From the NCBI RefSeq assembly GCF_000308715.1, contig NZ_BAGH01000604.1, forward strand, positions 1 to 51,995: a DNA stretch of 51,995 nucleotides, given 5' to 3'. Shown here piece after piece: positions 24,166-32,849 of this stretch. The notes below the pieces were generated by a model. It was given only the letters and a program-made list of their open reading frames with translations. It was not told the origin of the DNA and searched no databases. How positions within the stretch are numbered: position 1 is the stretch's first letter; the number at the start of each line of letters is the position of its first letter. Source of the DNA: Nocardia tenerifensis NBRC 101015. GTDB lineage: Bacteria; Actinomycetota; Actinomycetes; Mycobacteriales; Mycobacteriaceae. A program made the translations under genes and the position numbers.

Positions 24166-25418
24166 GCCGGTTCGGCCGATCCGGGCTCGTCGTCGGCGGC
24201 CACCACCGGGGTCGGCGTGGGATCCGTTCCGTCGACGTAGGTTTCGTAATCGTCCTCCTCGGAGTGCACCTCCGCGAGCTTGGCCTGGATCGTCTCGGTC
24301 ACCGCGCCGATGCTGAGCGAGCCGACCACCGCGCCGCGCCCGTCGGTGACCAGCGCGGCGCCCTGGCTGGCCGCGAGCATGGCGTCGAGCGCGTCGTTGA
24401 GGGTCGAGGAGCGGGCGACGACGGGCAGGCGCCGATCGAGGAAGTCGGAGACCTCCGGTTTCGTCGCCACCTCGGTCAGCGAGGGCCACGACCGCGGCCG
24501 GCCCGCCTCGTCCACGACCACCACCCAGGTCTGCCCGGCCGCCCTGGCGCGTCCGATCACCGCCTGCGCCGGCTCGCCGACCCGCGCGGTCACCACCTCG
24601 TCGTACGGCACGTCGCGCACCCGCGACACGGTCAGATACGCCAGCTTCGCGCCGGACCCGACGAACTCCTCCACGAACGGCGTGGCCGGATCGGTGAGGA
24701 TCTCCTCGGGCGCCGCGTACTGCTCGACGTGCCCGCCCTCGGACAGGATGAGCACCTTGTCGCCGAGCTTGGTGGCCTCCTCGAAGTCGTGCGTGACGAC
24801 CACGATGGTCTTGCCGAGCTCGTGCTGGATCCCGATCAGGCTGTCCTGCAAGCGAACCCGGGTGATCGGGTCGACCGCGCCGAACGGCTCGTCCATCAGC
24901 AGCACCGGCGGATCGGCCGCGAGCGCCCGCGCGACGCCGACCCGCTGCTGCTGGCCGCCCGACATGTCCTTGGGCAGCCGGTCGGCGAAGGTGGCGGGGT
25001 CGAGGCCGACCAGGTCGAGCAGGTACTCGGTGCGCTCGGCGATCCGTTTGCGGTCCCAGCCGAGCACGCGCGGGATGGCGCCGACGTTCTTCGCGACCGT
25101 CCAGTGCGGGAACAGCCCGCCGGACTGGATGACGTACCCGATCGACTGCCGCAGCTTGTCCGGGTCCTCGCGGGTGACGTCGCGGCCGCCGATGAAGATC
25201 CGGCCCTCGGTCGGCTCGATCAATCGGTTGATCATCTTGAGCGTGGTCGTCTTACCGCAGCCGGACGGCCCGACGAACGCGACGATCTCGCCCGCGTCGA
25301 TGTCGAGATCGAGGCGCTCGACCGCGGGCGCGCGCTGGCCCCGGTAGCGCTTGACGACCCCGTCGAGTTTGATGTCCGCGCCGGTGACATTGCGTTCCGG
25401 GGCCAATTGGTCGGTCAT
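24162..25418 (-). CDS. Osmoprotectant ABC importer, ATPase with CBS domains
   Basis: 418 residues from ATG 25418. Walker A is GPSGCGKTT near residue 50, the signature is LPKDMSGGQQQRVGVARAL, Walker B is VLLMDEPFGAVD, followed by VVVTHD. The C-terminal ~140 residues look like a CBS pair (LNDALDAMLAASQGAALVTD), as in OpuA/ProV ATPases where CBS domains sense ionic strength, and end in an acidic tail. Overlaps of 4 nt link it to both permease genes. Confidence 0.92.
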   Translation of the reverse strand: MTDQLAPERNVTGADIKLDGVVKRYRGQRAPAVERLDLDIDAGEIVAFVGPSGCGKTTTLKMINRLIEPTEGRIFIGGRDVTREDPDKLRQSIGYVIQSGGLFPHWTVAKNVGAIPRVLGWDRKRIAERTEYLLDLVGLDPATFADRLPKDMSGGQQQRVGVARALAADPPVLLMDEPFGAVDPITRVRLQDSLIGIQHELGKTIVVVTHDFEEATKLGDKVLILSEGGHVEQYAAPEEILTDPATPFVEEFVGSGAKLAYLTVSRVRDVPYDEVVTARVGEPAQAVIGRARAAGQTWVVVVDEAGRPRSWPSLTEVATKPEVSDFLDRRLPVVARSSTLNDALDAMLAASQGAALVTDGRGAVVGSLSIGAVTETIQAKLAEVHSEEDDYETYVDGTDPTPTPVVAADDEPGSAEPA

Positions 25419-26074
25419 GACAGTCCCTTTGCGATGGTGAGGCGTCCGAGCAGGACGAGCAGCGCGTCGAACACCAACGCGATGAGGACGATGAGAATGG
25501 TTCCGGTGAGCGCCATCTCGATGGCGTTGGCGCCGCCGAGGCGGGACAGTCCGTTGAATATCAGCGAGCCGAGGCCGGGGCCGAGGACATAGGCGACGAT
25601 GGCGCCGACGCCGACGATCATCTGCGTGGACACCCGGATTCCGGTGAGGATCACCGGCCACGCGATCGGCAATTCGACGGTCAGCAGAATGCGCGAGCGC
25701 GAAAAGCCGATGCCGCGCGCGGATTCGATGACCGACGACGGCACCGACCGCAGGCCCACGATCGCATTGCCGATCACCGGCAGCGCGGCGAAGAACGCGA
25801 GCATGAGAAAGGACGGGACCACGCCGAGCCCGAACGGCACCAGCAGCAGCGCGAGCAGCGCGAGCGACGGAATCGTCAGCGCGACGCGGCTAGAGGTCAG
25901 GGTGAGCGCGGACAGCAGCGGGAGCCGATACACCGCGACGGCGACGAGAACCGCGACGACCGTCCCGACCAGGACCGTCTGGAAGGCAAGGGAGGCATGC
26001 TGATAGGTGAGGAATGCCAGGAATTCTCCCCGTCCCCGCACGTAGTTCCATAAGTTCACGCGATTCCCATTCAT
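25415..26074 (-). CDS. Osmoprotectant ABC importer, permease subunit
   Basis: 219 residues, five or six hydrophobic helices, with the coupling loop ESARGIGFSRSRILLTVELP. It is the first gene of the importer operon, so the operon promoter should lie in the 170-bp gap 26075-26245, where I see no clear consensus. The TauD-type gene upstream is on the same strand and might be co-transcribed. Confidence 0.88.
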   Translation of the reverse strand: MNGNRVNLWNYVRGRGEFLAFLTYQHASLAFQTVLVGTVVAVLVAVAVYRLPLLSALTLTSSRVALTIPSLALLALLLVPFGLGVVPSFLMLAFFAALPVIGNAIVGLRSVPSSVIESARGIGFSRSRILLTVELPIAWPVILTGIRVSTQMIVGVGAIVAYVLGPGLGSLIFNGLSRLGGANAIEMALTGTILIVLIALVFDALLVLLGRLTIAKGLS

Positions 26075-26245
26075 TCGGCGAGATCTGTCGGCGCCTGTAT
26101 GCGCCGTGCGCGAGCCGTCAAAGACTAATCGACGGCACGCGTCAGGGGCCGGACGACGCGCGGCGCGTGATTCACCGGATCGGCCGACCCCTGTGCGTTC
26201 AATTGCCCCCGTTTATCGGCTTCGAAACAATGTGTCCGAATTCGT

Positions 26246-27181
26246 TTATGCCGCGCCCCGCAACCTGTCGACGGCGGAGTAGTACTCGGCGTTGCCCTCG
26301 ATCACGGTGCTCGCCGTTCCGTCCACGCCGACCGGGACCGCGCCCGCCAGCGTGATGCGGGTCAGCCTGCGATGCTCGGCGCCGTCGTAGTCGTCGACGG
26401 CGTAGTGCTGGGTGGCGTGGTTGTCCCAGATGGCCACGTCGCCGAGGGACCAGTCCCAGCGGACCGTGTGCTCCAAGCGCGTGACACGGTCCTGGAACAG
26501 CCGGAACAGCGCCTGCGACTCGCCGCTCGAGACGCCGACGATCTGCTTCACGAAGCAGCCGAGCAGCAAGGCGCGCTCGCCGGTCTCCGGATGAACGTGC
26601 ACCACCGGGTGCTCGGTCTCGAAGTAGCTGGACTCGAATTCGCGGCGGTAGGCCTTGCTGCCCTCGTCGTCGCGCTCCTCGGTGTCCGCGGCGTAGTCGT
26701 AGCGGTTGGTGTGCCGCGCGCGCAGGCTCTCGGCCAGCCGTTTGAGCGGGTCCGGCAGCGAGTTGTACGCGGCCACGGTCGAGGCCCAGGTGGTCGAGCC
26801 GCCGTAGCTGGGCAGCGCGACCGCGCGCAGGATCGACGCCTTCGGCACCCGGTCGACGAAGGTGACGTCGGTGTGCCACACGTTCGAGCGCCCGTGCCGG
26901 GAGTCGATGGCCAGGCTCTTCACGCCCGCGGAGGTGAGCGTCGGGTGCGGGGTGGTCGGGGTGCCGAGCAGCTCGGCGAACTCGTACTGACCGTCCTCGG
27001 TGAGGTGGTGCTGCCCGCGGAAGAACAGCACCCGGTGCTCGGCCAGCGCCGCGCGGAGGGTGGCGACGGTCCGCGTGTCCAGATCCGCGCCGAGCCGGAC
27101 GCCGTCGACCCGCGCGCCGATGTGCGCGCCGAGCTTGACGATCTGGACGGTGTCGGTCTCCGCTGGGTAATCGCCGGACAT
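26246..27181 (-). CDS. TauD/TfdA-family 2-oxoglutarate-dependent dioxygenase
   Basis: 311 residues. The iron ligands are visible as the HxD pair in NVWHTDVTF near residue 100 and the distal histidine in DNHATQHYAVDDY near 255; RRLTRITLAG supplies the 2-oxoglutarate-binding arginine. The family hydroxylates taurine, alkyl sulfates, 2,4-D and related small acids with loss of CO2 or sulfite. Its place upstream of a quaternary-amine importer could mean catabolism of the imported compound (inference). Start ATG 27181. Confidence 0.9.
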   Translation of the reverse strand: MSGDYPAETDTVQIVKLGAHIGARVDGVRLGADLDTRTVATLRAALAEHRVLFFRGQHHLTEDGQYEFAELLGTPTTPHPTLTSAGVKSLAIDSRHGRSNVWHTDVTFVDRVPKASILRAVALPSYGGSTTWASTVAAYNSLPDPLKRLAESLRARHTNRYDYAADTEERDDEGSKAYRREFESSYFETEHPVVHVHPETGERALLLGCFVKQIVGVSSGESQALFRLFQDRVTRLEHTVRWDWSLGDVAIWDNHATQHYAVDDYDGAEHRRLTRITLAGAVPVGVDGTASTVIEGNAEYYSAVDRLRGAA

Positions 27182-27420
27182 ACCAAGGCCTCTCGCTCCA
27201 CCTGATGGTCGAGTAGACGAAACCAGGTGTCGCGCGGGAGGGCCAGTATTACGGTCACCGAGATCGAAACCGGCGCGGGTGCGGGCACTCGGAAAGTGCG
27301 CGCGGGTAAACGGTTGCTGGAGAGGGGTTTTCGCGACCGATCAGTGCGTTCGGGTTGGGGTGGGGGAGAGCGGGTAAGCGCTGGGTGTCAGTTGTTCGTC
27401 GGATAGCTCGGAGGTTTTCG

Positions 27421-27666
27421 GTGTCGGAGCATGGAAGTGGACCCCGCGAGGGTGTCGAAGGAATCGTCGAAGACGTGAAAGGCAAGACCAAAGAGGCTGC
27501 TGGCGTCGTCACCGGTGACGAGAACCTCAAAGGCGAGGGACAAGCGCAGCAGGACAAGGCCGAGTCCCAGCGCGAAGCGGCACAGAAGGAAGCGGCCGCG
27601 GAGAAGGCCCGCGCCGAGGCCGATGTGGACGAGGCGAAGCAGGCCGGTCATCAGCACGACAAGTAG
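27421..27666 (+). CDS. CsbD-family stress protein
   Basis: 81 residues from GTG 27421, chosen because GGAGG sits 6 nt upstream. The core EGIVEDVKGKTKEAAGVVTG and DENLKGEGQAQQDKAE is the CsbD signature; the tail is a charged Ala/Glu/Lys helix. CsbD proteins are abundant small sigma-B- or stress-induced proteins of unknown biochemical function. A terminator follows directly. Confidence 0.9.
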   Translation: MSEHGSGPREGVEGIVEDVKGKTKEAAGVVTGDENLKGEGQAQQDKAESQREAAQKEAAAEKARAEADVDEAKQAGHQHDK

Positions 27667-27678
27667 TTCGGACGAGTT

Positions 27679-27716
27679 GGGCTGACAGGCGAATTGGGTT
27701 CCCTGTCAGCCCTTTT
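27679..27716 (+). terminator. Rho-independent terminator after the CsbD gene
   Basis: An 11-bp perfect stem GGGCTGACAGG (27679-27689) pairs with CCTGTCAGCCC (27702-27712) across a 12-nt loop and is followed by TTTT. It ends CsbD transcription and, by symmetry of the stem, may also stop leftward CinA-C transcription. Confidence 0.8.
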
Positions 27717-27752
27717 CGCACGTCGTCGGCGCGCGCTCGAAATCCCGCTTGC

Positions 27753-28265
27753 TCAAAGCGTTTCGGTGAGTTTCCGCGCCAACTCGGGCAGCCCGGCGGG
27801 ATCCTTCATCGCCGCGAGCACCAACTCCAGTGCCTGGTCTATGGTTTGGTCGAGCACCTCACCGGGCTCACCCTCGAACTGCCGGCGCAGCGCCACGGGT
27901 GCGTCGTCGACCGCGATGGCGAACCACACGGTGCCGGGCGGCTCGTCGTCCTGCCGATCGGGTCCGCCCACGCCGGTCACGCCCACGGCGATCGTCGCGT
28001 CGGTCATCGACCGCACCGTCCGCGCCATCGCCTCCGCGGAGACCCGCGACACCACCGGACCCTCGGGAACGTCGAGCACATGGTGTTTGACGTAGCGCGA
28101 GTAGGCGACCACCCCGCCGCGGAACCAGTCCCCGGAGTCGGGCGCCGCTCCGAACGCGGCGGCGATCTGGCCCGCGGTCAGCGACTCCGCGACCGCGACG
28201 GTGGACTCGGTGCGCTGGGCCAGCGCCGCGATCTCCTCGGCGAGTTCCTCGGTCGATTCGCTCAC
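27753..28265 (-). CDS. CinA C-terminal domain protein (nicotinamide-nucleotide amidase family)
   Basis: 170 residues, a stand-alone CinA-C domain: VAVAESLTAGQIAAAFG near residue 23, FRGGVVAYSRYVKHHVL, and VGVTGVGGPDRQDDEPPGTV. PncC/CinA-C enzymes deamidate nicotinamide mononucleotide to nicotinate mononucleotide in NAD recycling. GTG 28265 is used, with GGGAG 5 nt upstream. Confidence 0.9.
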   Translation of the reverse strand: MSESTEELAEEIAALAQRTESTVAVAESLTAGQIAAAFGAAPDSGDWFRGGVVAYSRYVKHHVLDVPEGPVVSRVSAEAMARTVRSMTDATIAVGVTGVGGPDRQDDEPPGTVWFAIAVDDAPVALRRQFEGEPGEVLDQTIDQALELVLAAMKDPAGLPELARKLTETL

Positions 28266-28355
28266 AAAACTCCCTCTCCCTCAATTCCTCTCCGCGCACA
28301 GTGGTGGTCCCGCTCGTGCGGTGAGCGGGACCAGGCGCGCGGTGCCCGGTCGCGC

Positions 28356-28556
28356 TCACCCCCCGATGGGTAGCCCGCCGGACTCCACCCGGAATTCCCG
28401 CTCCACCTCCGCCAACAGGACGGTGGATCGTCGGCCGCCGCCGGCCGGTTCGACCTCGGCGTAGGGGACCGGCGAGTGCCGCACCGCCTTGACCCGCAAC
28501 ATCGCCGGATCCTTGTCATCGAGCCGAACAAGAAGAGCACCGCGCGTGACCTGCAT
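28356..28556 (-). CDS. Small hypothetical protein
   Basis: 66 residues from ATG 28556, chosen over more upstream starts because AAAGG lies 9 nt before it. The sequence (LLVRLDDKDPAMLRVKAVRH, then VLLAEVEREFRVESG) suggests a small all-beta protein, but I recognise no family. It precedes the CinA-C gene by 90 nt on the same strand. Confidence 0.55.
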   Translation of the reverse strand: MQVTRGALLVRLDDKDPAMLRVKAVRHSPVPYAEVEPAGGGRRSTVLLAEVEREFRVESGGLPIGG

Positions 28557-28724
28557 GGGAATCAACCTTTCGGGCATGGGTATATGTCGCCTGCGATCTA
28601 CCCAGGGCGTTGCCGGGCAAACAGACCCGGCGCCGACGACCTCGCGCATACCGAACCGGCGGCGGTTACTCGAGGATTGCCGCGACCATGCATGCCGGGC
28701 TCACGCGCGGGTAGCCCTAGAGGA

Positions 28725-30182
28725 ATGGACCAAACACGAGCACCGATTCTGGACGCATTGGCCGACTATCGAACCCGGGGCCGGTACGGCTTCACGCCGC
28801 CCGGTCATCGGCAGGGTCGCGGCGTGGACGAGCGAGTCCGGCGGGTACTCGGTGACGCGTTCCGCGACGACGTGCTGGCCTCCGGGGGTCTGGATGATCG
28901 CCGGGCGCGCGGCGAGTACCTCTCCGACGCCGAGAAACTCATGGCCGAGGCGGTGGGCGCCGAGATGGCCTTCTTCTCCACCTGCGGCAGCTCGCTGTCG
29001 GTGAAGGCGGCCATGATGGCGGTCGCGGGCGGCAAGGACGGCGGCCTGATCCTGGGCCGGGACAGCCACAAGTCGATCGTCGCGGGCCTGATCTTCGCCG
29101 GACTGCAGCCGCGCTGGGTCACCCCGCGCTGGGACACCGAACGCCACTTCTCGCACCCGCCGTCGGTCGATCAGATCCGCGACGCCTGGGAACGCCACCC
29201 CGACGCGGCGGGCGCGCTGATCGTCAGCCCGAGCCCCTACGGGACCTGCGCCGATATCGCGGGGATCGCCGAGGTGTGCCACGAGCGCGGCAAGCCGCTG
29301 ATCGTGGACGAGGCGTGGGGCGCGCACCTGCCGTTCCACGACGACCTGCCGACCTGGGCGATGGACGCGGGCGCCGACGTGTGCGTGGTGAGCGTGCACA
29401 AGATGGGCGCCGGCTTCGAGCAGGGCTCGGTGTTCCATGTGCAGGGCGATCTCGTCGACTACTCGCGGCTGAGCGCCTGCGCCGACCTGCTCATGACCAC
29501 CAGCCCGAATGTGCTGGTCTACTCGGCCATCGACGGCTGGCGCAGGCAGATGGTGCAGCAGGGACACGACCTGCTGGAGGCGGGGCTGCGCCTGGCGGAC
29601 CGGGCGCGCACCGAACTCGCCCGGATCCCCGGCATTCAGGTGATGGAGAAGGAACTGCTCGGTGTCGAGGCATCCCACGACCTGGACCGCATGCAGGTGC
29701 TCATGGACGTATTCGACACGGGCGCAACGGGTTACCAGGCCGCGGACTGGCTGCGCGAGCACCGCCACCTCGATCTGGGCCTCAGCGACCATCGCCGCAT
29801 CATGGCCACGCTGTCCATGGCCGACGACGACGGCACCGTCGACCGCCTGGTCGAGGATGTCACCGCCTGGCGCGAACAGCTGAAAGATCCGCAGCCGCAT
29901 GGCATTCGGCTCCTCGCGCCGGAGGAGATCGAGCTGGAGACCGCGATGTTGCCGCGCGACGCGTTCTTCGGGCCGGTGGACACGGTGCCGGTGGCGCAGG
30001 CGCCGGGGCGCATCGCGGCCGAGCAGGTCACGCCCTATCCGCCGGGCATTCCGGTCATCATGCCGGGCGAGGTGATCAACGAGCCGGTCATCGAGTATCT
30101 GCGCACCGGCATCGAGGCGGGCATGAACGTGCCCGACCCCGCCGACCCGGAGTTGCACACCATTCGCGTCGTGGCGAAGTGA
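28725..30182 (+). CDS. Orn/Lys/Arg decarboxylase family protein
   Basis: 485 residues of the fold-type I PLP decarboxylase family: a short N-terminal part ending in YGFTPPGHRQG, FFSTCGSSLSVKAAMMAV near residue 85, LILGRDSHKSIVAGLI, LIVDEAWGAHLPFH near 190, and the PLP lysine in VVSVHKMGAGFEQGS near 225. The C-terminal domain with TPYPPGIPVIMPGEVI completes the family pattern. It should decarboxylate lysine, ornithine or arginine to a polyamine. It is far from the arginine enzymes at the left end, so a joint pathway is not implied. The ATG is only 1-2 nt from a GAGG sequence, so the start is uncertain. Confidence 0.88.
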   Translation: MDQTRAPILDALADYRTRGRYGFTPPGHRQGRGVDERVRRVLGDAFRDDVLASGGLDDRRARGEYLSDAEKLMAEAVGAEMAFFSTCGSSLSVKAAMMAVAGGKDGGLILGRDSHKSIVAGLIFAGLQPRWVTPRWDTERHFSHPPSVDQIRDAWERHPDAAGALIVSPSPYGTCADIAGIAEVCHERGKPLIVDEAWGAHLPFHDDLPTWAMDAGADVCVVSVHKMGAGFEQGSVFHVQGDLVDYSRLSACADLLMTTSPNVLVYSAIDGWRRQMVQQGHDLLEAGLRLADRARTELARIPGIQVMEKELLGVEASHDLDRMQVLMDVFDTGATGYQAADWLREHRHLDLGLSDHRRIMATLSMADDDGTVDRLVEDVTAWREQLKDPQPHGIRLLAPEEIELETAMLPRDAFFGPVDTVPVAQAPGRIAAEQVTPYPPGIPVIMPGEVINEPVIEYLRTGIEAGMNVPDPADPELHTIRVVAK

Positions 30183-30336
30183 TCGAAATCTCCGCGCCGG
30201 TAAGCGATTACGCCGAGTGTTCGCTCGGGGGGCGGTTTTTCCCCGGGATGCCCGGGTATGCGGCCACTGACCGAGTCGCCGAGCGCGACTGTCGAAGGGC
30301 TGGACTCAGCGAGGTCCAGCGAGGAAAGGGGTACAC
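30183..30336. other. Intergenic gap with a short GC hairpin
   Basis: 154 bp between the decarboxylase and SRPBCC genes, both rightward. A hairpin CCCGGG-ATG-CCCGGG (30242-30256) follows a T run and might be part of a terminator, but it has no T tract downstream. A good ribosome-binding site (GAGGAAAGGGG region) precedes the next gene. Confidence 0.3.
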
Positions 30337-30798
30337 ATGAGCACCTTGGCCGCCACCGTAGACGTCGAGGTACCGGTCCGCACCGCCTACAACCAGTGGA
30401 CGCAGTTCGAGTCCTTCCCGCAGTTCATGGAGGGCGTCGAGGAGGTGCGTCAGATCGATGACCAGCACACGCACTGGCGGATCCACGTCGGCCCCGCGAC
30501 CCGCGAGTTCGACGCCACCATCACCGAGCAACACCCCGACGAGCGCGTGGCCTGGAAGTCCGACACCGGCCCCCAGCACGCGGGCGTCATCACGTTCCAT
30601 CGGCTCGACGACACCCACACCAGGATCACCGCGCAGATGGAGGTCGACCCGGAGGGCTTCCTGGAGAACGCGGCCGACCGGCTCGGTGTGCTGAAGCACC
30701 GGGTGCACGGCGATATGCAGCGCTTCAAGAAGTTCATCGAGGACCGGGATCACGAAACAGGCGCCTGGCGAGGCGATATCGCGCGCCCCGACGCCTGA
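30337..30798 (+). CDS. SRPBCC-family (polyketide cyclase/dehydrase-like) protein
   Basis: 153 residues. Typical pattern: VDVEVPVRTAYNQWTQFESF, FPQFMEGVEEV, and a closing helix with FKKFIEDRDHETGAW. This subgroup is common in actinomycete and proteobacterial stress regions next to CsbD-like genes. No catalytic function is assigned. It precedes the NDH-2-like gene by 26 nt and is probably in its operon. Confidence 0.85.
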   Translation: MSTLAATVDVEVPVRTAYNQWTQFESFPQFMEGVEEVRQIDDQHTHWRIHVGPATREFDATITEQHPDERVAWKSDTGPQHAGVITFHRLDDTHTRITAQMEVDPEGFLENAADRLGVLKHRVHGDMQRFKKFIEDRDHETGAWRGDIARPDA

Positions 30799-30824
30799 TA
30801 CGACGAACCGAGGAGGTACCCGCA

Positions 30825-32153
30825 GTGCCGACAGAAAACACCGCAGGCCCGCAGCGCGTCGTGATCGTCGGCAGCGGGTTCGCCGGCTTCACCTGCGCCA
30901 GGAAGCTCTGCCGCCTCCTGGCGCAGGGGGACCGAGACGTCGAGGTGGTCCTCGTCACGCCCACCGATTACATGCTCTATACGCCGCTGTTGCCCGACGT
31001 GGCAGGCGGTTTGATCGATCCGCGGTTCGTCGTCATCTCGCTGGCGGACGCGCTGCCGCGGGTGCGCCTGGTCGTCGCGAAGGCGGAATCGATTGACCTG
31101 CAACGCAAGACGATCACGGTGACCAGCGACTACCACGCGCCGCGCGAATTGTCCTGGGACCGGCTCGTGCTCACGCCCGGCTCGGTGACGCGGCTGTTCG
31201 ACGTGCCCGGCCTGGCCGAGCACGCGCGCGGTCTGAAAACCGTTGCCGAGGCGCTGTATCTGCGCGAGCAGATGCTGCGCCAGCTCGAACTGGCCGACCA
31301 CGAGGACGATCCGCAGGTGCGTCGCGCCCGGCGCACCGTGGTGGTGGTCGGAGCCTCGTATGCCGGAACGGAATTGGTCGCCCAGCTGCGCGCGCTGGCG
31401 GACGCCTACGCGCACCGCCGCGGCTTCGACCCGGGCGAGATCCGTTTCGTGCTGCTGGACATGGCCGATCGGGTGATGCCGGAGGTCGGCGAGAAACTCG
31501 GCGACAAGGTGCTGACCGTGTTGCGCGGGCGCGGCATCGACATCCGGTTGAAGACCTCGCTGAAGGAGCTGACCGACAGCCACGTCGTGCTGACCGACGA
31601 CAGCGTCGTGCCCACCCACACCGTCGCCTGGGTGACCGGCGTGACGGGCGCCCCGCTGCTCCAGACCCTCGACCTGCCGATGGAGCGCGGACGACTGGTG
31701 GTCGACGCGAATCTCGGCGTGCCCGGCCATCCCGACGTCTTCGCCGGCGGCGACGCGGCCGCGGTGCCCGACCTCACGGTGCCCGGCAAGATCACCCCGC
31801 CGACCGCGCAGCACGCGACCCGGCAGGGCAAGGCGCTCGCCCGAAATGTGGCCGCCAGCCTCGGAATCGGGCACGCCGCGCCGTACAAGCATCGCGATAT
31901 GGGTCTCGTGGTCGATCTCGGTCCCGGCTTCGCGGTCGCGAATCCGTTGGGCGTGCACATGTCCGGGCTCCTCGCCAAGGCGGTGACGCGGGCCTATCAC
32001 ACCTTCGCCGTGCCGCGCGGGCTCAATCGATGGGCGATCACGGTGACCTACGCCACCAACCTGGTGACGCCCCGTCCGCTGACCCTGCTCGGGCTGGTCA
32101 GCCCAGAAGAGTCGAGTTTCGTCGGGAGCGAGGGTATTCCGAGCAAGCGATGA
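30825..32153 (+). CDS. NDH-2-like NAD(P)/FAD-dependent oxidoreductase
   Basis: 442 residues. The FAD-binding motif is VVIVGSGFAGFTCARKL near residue 11, the second dinucleotide motif is VVVVGASYAGTELVAQL near 170, and VFAGGDAAAVPD near 305 is the second FAD contact. PTDYMLYTPLLPDVAGG is typical of type II NADH dehydrogenases, which pass electrons from NADH to quinone without pumping protons. A GAGGAGG site precedes the GTG start. Confidence 0.88.
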   Translation: MPTENTAGPQRVVIVGSGFAGFTCARKLCRLLAQGDRDVEVVLVTPTDYMLYTPLLPDVAGGLIDPRFVVISLADALPRVRLVVAKAESIDLQRKTITVTSDYHAPRELSWDRLVLTPGSVTRLFDVPGLAEHARGLKTVAEALYLREQMLRQLELADHEDDPQVRRARRTVVVVGASYAGTELVAQLRALADAYAHRRGFDPGEIRFVLLDMADRVMPEVGEKLGDKVLTVLRGRGIDIRLKTSLKELTDSHVVLTDDSVVPTHTVAWVTGVTGAPLLQTLDLPMERGRLVVDANLGVPGHPDVFAGGDAAAVPDLTVPGKITPPTAQHATRQGKALARNVAASLGIGHAAPYKHRDMGLVVDLGPGFAVANPLGVHMSGLLAKAVTRAYHTFAVPRGLNRWAITVTYATNLVTPRPLTLLGLVSPEESSFVGSEGIPSKR

Positions 32154-32163
32154 GGAGGTCGCG

Positions 32164-32808
32164 ATGAGCGAACGAGAAGTCGTGCACGCCTTACTCGATC
32201 GGGCGGGCGCCGGTTACGCCGCCGAGGCGGGAATCACCGTGGCGGACAAGCCCGCTCCGCTGTTCCAGTTGCTCATGCTCGCGGAGTTGCTGAGCACGCG
32301 CATCTCCGCCGAGATCGCCGTCGCCGCCGCCAAGGAGCTGATCTCCAGCGGGTATCGCACGCCGCGGCGCGTCGCCGACGCGCCGTGGCAGGAGCTCGTC
32401 GACGCGCTCGGCCGGGCGCACTACAAGCGCTACGACGAAAGCACCGCCACCCGCCTCGGCGCGAACGCCCACATGGTGCTCGACAAATACCGCGGCGACC
32501 TGCGCAAGCTGGCCGAGGAAGCGGGCGGGGACCGCGAGCGGGCGGCGGAGCTGCTGCGCGAATTCCAGGGCATCGGCCCCACCGGAAGCGATATCTTCCT
32601 GCGCGAGGTGCAAGACGTTTGGCCTTGGGCGCGACCGTATTTCGATGAGCGGGCCCGGCGCGGGGCGGAACGCGTGCACTTGCCGACGGACCCGGACGAG
32701 CTCGCTCATCTCGTGCCGGAAGATCACGCGGCGGAGCTGGCCGCGGCCTTGGTTCGCGTCGCCCTGGACGACAAGTTCGCCGAGCAAATCCTGTCCGAGG
32801 CTCGCTGA
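32164..32808 (+). CDS. Endonuclease III-like HhH protein
   Basis: 214 residues, all-helical. PLFQLLMLAELLSTRISAEI resembles the opening helices of the HhH-GPD DNA glycosylase fold, and LLREFQGIGPTGSDIFLREV resembles the helix-hairpin-helix with its following aspartate region. The four-cysteine iron-sulfur loop of true endonuclease III is absent, so glycosylase activity is uncertain. It starts 10 nt after the NDH-2-like gene behind GAGGAGG. Confidence 0.7.
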   Translation: MSEREVVHALLDRAGAGYAAEAGITVADKPAPLFQLLMLAELLSTRISAEIAVAAAKELISSGYRTPRRVADAPWQELVDALGRAHYKRYDESTATRLGANAHMVLDKYRGDLRKLAEEAGGDRERAAELLREFQGIGPTGSDIFLREVQDVWPWARPYFDERARRGAERVHLPTDPDELAHLVPEDHAAELAAALVRVALDDKFAEQILSEAR

Positions 32809-32849
32809 CCGGGCTGTTTCGCGCATGGTGGGCCGGGAACGCTATAGGG

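Noticed and set aside
28725..30182. Orn/Lys/Arg decarboxylase as part of the arginine-based cluster
   Set aside because: More than 11 kb from the cluster border, with unrelated genes between and stress-type neighbours.
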